Shown here: positions 1 to 5,546 of the stretch, in pieces
How the letters are laid out: each line of letters begins with the position of its first letter
How positions within the stretch are numbered: the first letter of the stretch is position 1
NCBI GenBank assembly: GCA_937894055.1
Contig: CALDHQ010000321.1
Coordinates: 1-5,546 of the forward strand
Reading direction: 5' to 3'
DNA length: 5,546 nucleotides
Origin: an uncultured Polymorphobacter sp.
GTDB taxonomy: Bacteria > Pseudomonadota > Alphaproteobacteria > Sphingomonadales > Sphingomonadaceae
Notes under the pieces: generated by a model
Seen by the model: the letters and a program-made list of their open reading frames with translations, nothing else
What the model was told of the DNA's origin: nothing
Databases searched by the model: none
Position numbers and translations under genes: made by a program

Positions 1-37
1 GAAGACACTCTTTCCCTACACGACGCTCTTCCGATCT
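1..37 (+). other. Illumina TruSeq read 1 adapter (contamination)
   Basis: Positions 5-37 match the full 33-base Illumina TruSeq universal/read 1 adapter, beginning ACACTCTTTCCC and ending CTCTTCCGATCT. In dual-index libraries this sequence directly follows the i5 index. The four bases before it, GAAG, match the end of the TruSeq index D505 (AGGCGAAG, from memory). This is synthetic library DNA left in the assembly, not genome sequence. The biological insert can begin no earlier than position 38. Confidence 0.97.
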
Positions 38-216
38 GCTGGAAAAACGACGAAATCCGGTGGCGCCGCCGACATTACCCACAGCTTGGCACGCCTGGGG
101 CCGCTCGCAAGCCCCCGATGGCCTCGCGACGGGATGACGCGGGCCGTTCGCGCCGCTAGCCTCGCCGCGCTCATGAACGCTCCCACCCCGCAACCTATCG
201 ACGCCGCCGGCGCCAG
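38..216. other. Unidentified segment between adapter and queA piece
   Basis: I recognise nothing here. One plus-strand frame (codons beginning at 38) stays open from the adapter to a stop at 278-280, and a minus-strand frame is also open. In GC-rich DNA that means little, and neither protein looks like a family I know. The plus frame that carries queA downstream has a stop at 157-159 and turns into an arginine-rich run (about 199-213) just before recognisable QueA begins. The expected QueA residues upstream of its PGA-APTA motif are absent. The segment is therefore either foreign to queA or badly frameshifted. Confidence 0.4.
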
Positions 217-396
217 CCCGGTGCCGCTGCGGCCCCCACGGCCGCGCTGCATTTCGATGAACCGCTGCTGGCGGCGCTAGAGGCCAAAGGCGTGCGCCGC
301 GCCAGCGTCACCCTGCATGTGGGCGCGGGCACCTTCCAGCCCGTGCGGGTCGACGACATCTCGCAGCACCGGATGCACGCGGAGCGCTACGCGATC
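217..396 (+). pseudogene. queA: QueA internal fragment (tRNA ribosyltransferase-isomerase)
   Basis: This frame encodes about 60 residues of S-adenosylmethionine:tRNA ribosyltransferase-isomerase. The full enzyme transfers and rearranges the ribosyl part of SAM onto 7-aminomethyl-7-deazaguanine in tRNA, giving epoxyqueuosine. Visible family motifs, in order, are [13 protein letters not shown] (from 217), [30 protein letters not shown] and [10 protein letters not shown] (ending near 396). These correspond roughly to residues 170-230 of a protein usually about 345 long. The start is missing, and so are the N-terminal half and the later AVGTT region. At about 394-423 the frame passes into an MltB-like protein. 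The next residues, GDDVVEAV, resemble both families, so the exact join is blurred. I read this as an assembly fragment rather than a decayed gene. Identification is strong; the limits are approximate. Confidence 0.85.
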
Positions 397-1218
397 GGCG
401 ACGACGTCGTCGAGGCGGTCGCCAACCTGGCCGCATCCGGCCGGCGGCGCGACTGGGCCGAGGGCGAACTGATCGCCGCATTGAAGATCATCGGCTCTGG
501 CGAATTCCCGCGCAGCCAGCTGCGCGGATCCTGGGCCGGCGCCATGGGCCAGACCCAGTTCATCCCCACCACCTTCCTCACCACCGCCGTGGATGGCGAT
601 GGCGACGGCAAGGTCGATATCTGGGGCTCCAGCGCCGATGCCATGGCCTCGGCCGCAAATCTGCTGGCCAAGGCCGGCTGGAAGATGGGGGCAAGCTGGG
701 CGCGGGAAGTGGTCCTGCCCTCAGGCTTTGACTACAGCCTGACAGACGGCCCCCGCGAGACCCCGGACTGGTGGGCCCAGCTGGGCGTGGTGCGGGCCGA
801 CGGTCAGGGCTGGAGCATCCAGGACCAGGCACTGAAGGCCCAGCTCGCCCTGCCCGCCGGTGCCAGCGGCCCGGCCTTCCTGCTGCTGCCCAATCACTTC
901 GCCATTCGCCGCTACAACAATTCGGCCGCCTATGCCCTGGGCGTCGGCATGCTGGCTGATGGCTTCATGGGTCAATCAGGACTGGTTCGCCCCTGGCCGG
1001 TCGAGACACCCCTGTCCCTGGCCGACCGCATCGATGCCCAGAAGGCCCTGGCGGCCCTGGGCTTCAGTCCGGGCAATCCGGACGGGATTGTCGGCACCAA
1101 TACCCGTTCGGCCCTCAAGGCCTGGCAGAAGGCCCGGGGCCTGGTGGCGGACGGCTATCTGTCCCTGGACATGATCAACCGGCTGAGGGCCGAAACGGGC
1201 CTGACGCCGGCAGCCTAG
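397..1218 (+). CDS. Lytic murein transglycosylase, MltB type, C-terminal part
   Basis: MltB-family enzymes cleave the peptidoglycan glycan strand in the periplasm and leave 1,6-anhydro-muramic acid ends. The visible part has the late SLT_2 region: [10 protein letters not shown] near 448-489, [15 protein letters not shown] near 520-570, and an EF-hand-like [11 protein letters not shown] loop near 592-624 that binds calcium in E. coli Slt35. Next come [17 protein letters not shown] near 886-936 and a C-terminal peptidoglycan-binding type 1 domain near 1012-1200 ([16 protein letters not shown]). It ends with a TAG at 1216-1218. The N-terminus is missing, including any signal peptide and the motif (GLESGYG-like) that carries the catalytic glutamate. 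The frame continues upstream into queA sequence, and the first GTG in that fused frame is at 292, inside queA, so it is not a credible start. Alanine codons are overwhelmingly GCC here, unlike hisC and tyrA. The overall style recalls Caulobacteraceae, which is a guess. Confidence 0.85.
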   Translation, partial: GDDVVEAVANLAASGRRRDWAEGELIAALKIIGSGEFPRSQLRGSWAGAMGQTQFIPTTFLTTAVDGDGDGKVDIWGSSADAMASAANLLAKAGWKMGASWAREVVLPSGFDYSLTDGPRETPDWWAQLGVVRADGQGWSIQDQALKAQLALPAGASGPAFLLLPNHFAIRRYNNSAAYALGVGMLADGFMGQSGLVRPWPVETPLSLADRIDAQKALAALGFSPGNPDGIVGTNTRSALKAWQKARGLVADGYLSLDMINRLRAETGLTPAA

Positions 1219-1316
1219 ATCCCGCCCTCGTCCTGTTTTTCGAGGGAGGCGAGGCAGAGGAGCCATGCGGCGCGGCGGCCGGCGTCGATTTGGGCGAGCA
1301 GCGGGCGATCGGCTTC
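1215..1316 (-). pseudogene. Unidentified 33-residue C-terminal tail fused to metX
   Basis: Reading leftwards from metX, the frame stays open for 33 residues ([15 protein letters not shown], then a leucine-rich stretch ending EKQDEGGI) and stops at a TAG complementary to 1215-1217. None of it resembles MetX, which should continue with the GGSMGG nucleophile motif. It may be the end of a gene that naturally converges on the transglycosylase gene, because the two stop codons share the bases CTAG at 1215-1218, or it may be another stitched fragment. I do not recognise the family. Codons lean to CTC and GCC. Confidence 0.45.
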
Positions 1317-1736
1317 GAGGTGATCGAGCAGCGCCGCCTGCGCGCGCACCATGTCGCGGATGGTGATGACCGGGAACGCCATTGCGTAAGGCTTGCCCGT
1401 CGCGGGATCGGTGCTGCCCGGCCCGGTGCTGCCCATGCAGCCGCCGAGCACATTGGCGCAGACGATGAAGTGGCGCGCGGGGTCGATGGGCTTGCCTTCA
1501 CCCACCAGCCGCGTCCACCAGCCCGGCTTGCCGGTGCGCGGGTGCTGCGCCGCGACATGCTGGTCGCCGGTCAGCGCGTGGCAGATCAGGATGGCGTTCG
1601 ACGCATCGGCGTTGAGGGTGCCGTAGCTTTCATAGGCGATTTCGACGCTCGCCAGCGCCGCGCCCGAATCGAGCGCGAGCGGCACCGCCAGCGTCACCCG
1701 CCGGTCGAGCCCGAAGCGTTGGTCATGTGCGTTCAT
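1317..1736 (-). CDS. metX: Homoserine O-acetyltransferase MetX, N-terminal part
   Basis: MetX transfers an acyl group (acetyl or, in some members, succinyl) to homoserine, the first committed step of methionine synthesis in the cytoplasm. The ATG is complementary to 1734-1736, giving [14 protein letters not shown]. Visible family motifs are YESYGTLN (about residues 35-42), the oxyanion-region HALTGDQH (53-60), GPGKPID-like [12 protein letters not shown], and [18 protein letters not shown] with [21 protein letters not shown] (94-133). After residue 140 (LLDHL) the sequence leaves the family, just before the GGSMGG motif that holds the nucleophile serine, so the catalytic Ser, Asp and His are all absent. 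Full-length relatives have about 370-380 residues. An assembly join near 1307-1325 is the likeliest cause. The gene diverges from the amidohydrolase gene. No strong Shine-Dalgarno sequence precedes the start. Confidence 0.9.
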
Positions 1737-1850
1737 CGCCCAAGCGGTTACGGGCTGCGCCGGATGAGTGCAAGGCCGCAGCAACGCGCTTCCGTTAACG
1801 TCAATCTGTGATACGCTGACGAAAATAAGCGAAATCTTGGGAGAGTCGAA
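1737..1850. promoter_or_regulatory. Divergent intergenic region, metX / amidohydrolase
   Basis: These 114 bases separate two genes that start in opposite directions, so both promoters must lie here or overlap the genes. The right half is relatively AT-rich for this window (about 1793-1838). It contains the 8-base palindrome CGTTAACG at 1793-1800 and a spaced inverted repeat, CGTCA at 1799-1803 with TGACG at 1817-1821, which could be an operator. I cannot identify convincing -35 and -10 boxes for either gene. I also see none of the conserved blocks of a SAM-II riboswitch on the metX strand. Confidence 0.5.
1839..1845 (+). promoter_or_regulatory. Ribosome binding site of the amidohydrolase gene
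   Basis: GGGAGAG lies 5 bases before the ATG at 1851. It is the clearest Shine-Dalgarno match in the window and supports that start codon, which also gives the typical family N-terminus MHDLVIRGG. Confidence 0.75.
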
Positions 1851-3590
<1,740 letters not shown>

Positions 3591-3600
3591 GGGACGGGAA

Positions 3601-3634
3601 GGGCCTCCGGCGGGCAGGGGCTTGCCCCTGCACC
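3601..3634 (+). repeat. REP-like element, left copy
   Basis: The element begins with an 18-base head, GGGCCTCCGGCGGGCAGG (3601-3618), continues through a hairpin made of GCAGGGGC (3614-3621) and GCCCCTGC (3624-3631), and ends in ACC. The reverse complement of the same head occurs at 3712-3729. A conserved head next to a short GC-rich hairpin is the usual build of bacterial REP sequences, which are often spread by REP-associated tyrosine transposases. No transposase is in this window. No T-run follows the hairpin, so it is not a standard terminator, although it may still shield the 3' end of the upstream transcript. Confidence 0.75.
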
Positions 3635-3696
3635 TATAGGTTTGCGGCGGTGCCATTGCGGCCAAGGGCGATTGGTGTTTGCCAAGGCAAATTGCT

Positions 3697-3729
3697 GGTG
3701 CAGGCCTGAGGCCTGCCCGCCGGAGGCCC
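3697..3729 (-). repeat. REP-like element, right copy (inverted)
   Basis: Read on the minus strand, this copy has the identical 18-base head (complement of 3712-3729) and the same GCACC-type end. Its hairpin is GCAGGCC (3700-3706 on the plus strand) with GGCCTGC (3710-3716) around a TGA loop. Compared with the left copy both hairpin arms have changed together, so pairing is kept. The two copies face each other with 62 bases between them, like a REP doublet (BIME). The 18-base arms could also pair with each other into one long stem. Confidence 0.75.
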
Positions 3730-3789
3730 GTTCTCGTTCTCGACTGCGTAGCAGCCGACATGCGCCAGCGCTTGCCAGCGCCGCCGCAA

Positions 3790-3805
3790 CGCGGCAAAAG
3801 CCGCG
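3790..3805 (+). promoter_or_regulatory. Hairpin just upstream of hisC start
   Basis: CGCGGC (3790-3795) and GCCGCG (3800-3805) form a perfect 6-base-pair stem around an AAAA loop, ending 3 bases before the ATG at 3809. It occupies the place where a Shine-Dalgarno sequence would be expected, and none is visible. It could limit translation or reflect a wrongly chosen start. A regulatory role is a guess. Confidence 0.35.
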
Positions 3806-3808
3806 GCC

Positions 3809-4918
3809 ATGACCAGCACCCCGAAGATGAAGCCGTGGATCGATGCGATTCACGCCTATACACCCGGCAAGTCGAAGCTCGACGGCATCGCCGAGCCCGT
3901 CAAATTGTCGTCGAACGAGAACCCGCTCGGGCCGAGCCCCAAGGCGATTGCCGCAATGGGCGCGATTGCCGGCCAGGCACATCGCTACCCCGACGGCGCC
4001 TCGGTGGCGCTGCGCGAGGCGATTGCCGGCCTGCACGGGTTGGAGGCTGACCGCATCGTCTGCGGCACCGGTTCGGACGAGATCCTGCAGTTGCTGGCGC
4101 TCGCCTATGCCAGCGTCGGTGACGAAGTGCTGTTCGCGCGGAACAGCTTCATGGTCTATCCGATTGCCGCACGCCGCGCCGGGGCAACACCGGTCGAGGC
4201 AGCTGACAGCGACTATGCCGCCGATGTCGATGCGCTGCTTGCCGCCGTCACGCCCGCCACGCGCATCGTCTATCTCGCCAACCCCAACAACCCGACCGGC
4301 ACGCTGATTTCGGGCGCCGAAGTGCGGCGGCTGCACGCCGGGCTGCGCAGCGACATCGTGTTCGTCTATGACGCGGCCTACGCCGAATATATCGACGATC
4401 CGGCGTATGAGACCGGGTTCGAACTGGCGCGCGACCATGCCAATGTCATCGTCACGCGGACGTTTTCGAAAATCTACGGGCTGGCGGCCGAACGCATCGG
4501 CTGGGGCTATGGCGCGCCGGGCATCATCGACGCGGTCAACCGCATCCGCGGGCCGTTCAACGTGCCGAGCGCCGGTGGCGCCGGCGCGCTGGCGGCGATT
4601 GCCGACCAGGACTGGATCGCCAAATGCCGCAGCCACAACGCGCAGTGGCGGACGTGGCTGGCGGGCGAAGTGGCGAGCATGGGCAATGCCGGGCTGCGCG
4701 CGATTCCGTCGGCGGGCAATTTCATCATGATCGAGTTTCCCGAAAGCGGGCCGGTGACGGCTGAAGGCGCCAACACGGCGCTGATGGCGGCGGGCTATCT
4801 GGTCCGCTGGTTGCCGGGGCAGGGGCTGGGCCGCTGCCTGCGCATATCGATCGGCACCGAAGCCGAAACGCGCGGTGTTGCCGCCGCGTTGCGCGCCTAT
4901 GTCGAGGGCGCAGCGTAG
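3809..4918 (+). CDS. hisC: Histidinol-phosphate / aromatic aminotransferase HisC
   Basis: A complete 369-residue fold-type I PLP-dependent aminotransferase. HisC interconverts imidazole acetol phosphate and histidinol phosphate with glutamate. Members beside tyrA in Sphingomonadales relatives such as Zymomonas also act on aromatic keto acids. Visible features are KPWIDAI and YTPGKS (8-22), LSSNENPLGPSP (33-44), GTGSDEILQLL (87-97), YLANPNNPTG (155-164), VYDAAYAEY (186-194, Asp188 for the PLP nitrogen), TFSKIYGLAAERIGWGYG with the Schiff-base Lys221 and phosphate-binding Arg229, and LRISIG with Arg345, which holds the substrate carboxylate. The length is normal for the family. ATG 3809 has no Shine-Dalgarno site. 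A second ATG at 3827 (MKPWIDAI) is an equally reasonable start, and nothing in frame lies upstream before the stop at 3749. The stop abuts the tyrA start, indicating an operon. Confidence 0.93.
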   Translation: MTSTPKMKPWIDAIHAYTPGKSKLDGIAEPVKLSSNENPLGPSPKAIAAMGAIAGQAHRYPDGASVALREAIAGLHGLEADRIVCGTGSDEILQLLALAYASVGDEVLFARNSFMVYPIAARRAGATPVEAADSDYAADVDALLAAVTPATRIVYLANPNNPTGTLISGAEVRRLHAGLRSDIVFVYDAAYAEYIDDPAYETGFELARDHANVIVTRTFSKIYGLAAERIGWGYGAPGIIDAVNRIRGPFNVPSAGGAGALAAIADQDWIAKCRSHNAQWRTWLAGEVASMGNAGLRAIPSAGNFIMIEFPESGPVTAEGANTALMAAGYLVRWLPGQGLGRCLRISIGTEAETRGVAAALRAYVEGAA

Positions 4919-5546
4919 GTGCTGCCCTTCGAACGCGTCGCCATCATCGGCATGGGGCTGATCGGCTCGTCGCTGGCGCGCGCGGTGCGGGCGTTGATGC
5001 CGACGGTGCGCCTGACGGTGCATGACGCTGCCGCCGATGTCCGCGCGCGTGTGCTGGCGCTCGATCTGGCGGATGATGTCACCGATACGGCGGGCGCGGC
5101 AGTGGTTGACGCCGACCTGGTGGTGCTGTGCGTGCCGGTGCGCGCGATGCGGGCGATTGCCGAAAGTTTCGCCGCGGATTTGAGCCCCGGCGCGGTCGTT
5201 TCCGACGTCGGCTCGGTCAAGGGCCAGGTGCTGACCGATTTGGGCGCGGTGCTGCCCAAGGGCGTCGCGCTGGTGCCGGCGCATCCGGTAGCGGGCACCG
5301 AAAAGTCAGGGCCGGACGCGGGCTTTGCGACGCTGTTCGCCAACCGCTGGTGCATCCTGACGCCGGGGCCGGACGCCGATGCCGCCGCCGTCGCGCGTGT
5401 CGATGCGTTCTGGACGCGGCTCGGCGCCAATGTCGAAATCATGACGCCGGCGCACCATGACATGGTGCTCGCGGTGACCAGCCATTTGCCGCATCTGATC
5501 GCCTATTCGATCGTCGGCACCGCGTCGGATCTGGAGGGCGTGACGC
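4919..5546 (+). CDS. tyrA: Prephenate / cyclohexadienyl dehydrogenase TyrA, partial at 3' end
   Basis: An open frame of 209 codons runs off the end of the window. The enzyme oxidatively decarboxylates prephenate (or arogenate) to 4-hydroxyphenylpyruvate (or tyrosine). The start is GTG at 4919, giving VLPFERVAIIGMGLIGSSLA with the Rossmann NAD(P) motif GMGLIG at residues 11-16. The later ATG at 4952 would cut that motif. Other landmarks are VVLCVPV (68-74), SDVGSVKG (95-102) with the conserved serine, PAHPVAGTEKSGP (120-132) with the catalytic-type His122, and TSHLPHLIAY (187-196). The C-terminal helical dimerisation part is cut off. A GAGGG at 4904-4908 inside the end of hisC may serve as ribosome site. 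The start directly follows the hisC stop with no base between, so the two are probably co-translated. Alanine codons favour GCG. Confidence 0.92.
   Translation, partial: MLPFERVAIIGMGLIGSSLARAVRALMPTVRLTVHDAAADVRARVLALDLADDVTDTAGAAVVDADLVVLCVPVRAMRAIAESFAADLSPGAVVSDVGSVKGQVLTDLGAVLPKGVALVPAHPVAGTEKSGPDAGFATLFANRWCILTPGPDADAAAVARVDAFWTRLGANVEIMTPAHHDMVLAVTSHLPHLIAYSIVGTASDLEGVT

Larger units (their letters stand above)
3591..3808. other. Intergenic region with REP-like repeats
   Basis: There is no gene in these 218 bases. They hold a pair of inverted REP-like elements (3601-3634 and 3697-3729), the perfect palindrome ACCTATAGGT at 3632-3641, and a small hairpin between the copies (TTTGCC at 3678-3683 with GGCAAA at 3686-3691). 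They also hold a six-base tandem duplication (GTTCTC twice, 3730-3741) and a hairpin at 3790-3805 next to the hisC start. The frame leading into hisC contains a TAG at 3749-3751 and no start codon between it and 3809. The gap makes a single transcript from the amidohydrolase gene into hisC uncertain. Confidence 0.7.

Noticed and set aside
160..1218. A genuine bifunctional QueA-transglycosylase protein
   Set aside because: Both parts lack essential regions, the functions belong to different cell compartments, and the contig end carries adapter sequence, so a stitched assembly is far more likely.
33..1325. GATC at or near every apparent join (33-36, 393-396, 1218-1221, 1307-1310, 1322-1325), suggesting ligation of Sau3AI/DpnII fragments or a Hi-C library
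   Set aside because: GATC is frequent throughout this window, including several sites within the MltB piece. The QueA/MltB join is equally well explained by a short shared sequence.
1737..1850. SAM-II riboswitch upstream of metX, common in alphaproteobacteria
   Set aside because: I could not find the conserved blocks or pseudoknot pairing on the minus strand in this region.
3614..3631. Rho-independent terminator after the amidohydrolase gene
   Set aside because: The hairpin is strong but no T-run follows it, and it belongs to a repeated element found in inverted copy nearby.
3601..3729. Small mobile element (MITE) with 18-base terminal inverted repeats
   Set aside because: No target-site duplication is visible outside the arms (GACGGGAA on the left, GTTCTCG on the right), and each arm carries its own hairpin, which fits a REP pair better.

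Overview
The window looks like the end of an assembled contig from a GC-rich alphaproteobacterium, probably of the order Sphingomonadales. The right three quarters (about 1317-5546) read as ordinary, coherent chromosome. The left quarter (1-1316) reads as an assembly artefact: an untrimmed Illumina adapter followed by pieces of unrelated genes stitched together. The order-level call rests on protein style (MetX, HisC and TyrA sequences) and on the hisC-tyrA pairing known from Zymomonas and its relatives. It is an inference, because no search could be run.

Left part: 1-37 is sequencing adapter. Positions 38-216 are unidentified. About 217-396 encodes an internal piece of QueA (queuosine tRNA modification). 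It runs in frame, and without its own ends, into the C-terminal two thirds of an MltB-type lytic transglycosylase with a peptidoglycan-binding domain (to 1218). Neither piece is a complete enzyme: the usual catalytic glutamate motif of MltB lies upstream of the join. On the minus strand, an unidentified 33-residue tail (1215-1316) is joined in frame to the first 140 residues of MetX (1317-1736). MetX is therefore cut before its nucleophile serine. Alanine codon choice differs between the MltB piece and the right part, which suggests DNA from more than one organism.

Right part: metX (minus) diverges from a complete 579-residue amidohydrolase of the N-acyl-D-amino-acid deacylase type (1851-3590) across a 114-base promoter region. 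A 218-base gap follows. It holds two inverted copies of a REP-like element whose hairpin arms differ in sequence but keep their base pairing. Then comes hisC (3809-4918), followed with no gap by tyrA (from GTG 4919, running off the end). HisC and TyrA together fit the last steps of tyrosine and phenylalanine synthesis as well as one step of histidine synthesis, and metX is a methionine gene, so the original locus is an amino-acid biosynthesis neighbourhood with a peptide or amino-acid scavenging hydrolase placed inside it.

I found no convincing evidence of a new biological system. The points most worth a second look are the chimeric left end, the paired REP-like element with compensating hairpin changes, and the amidohydrolase that lacks two of its family's usual metal-binding histidines.
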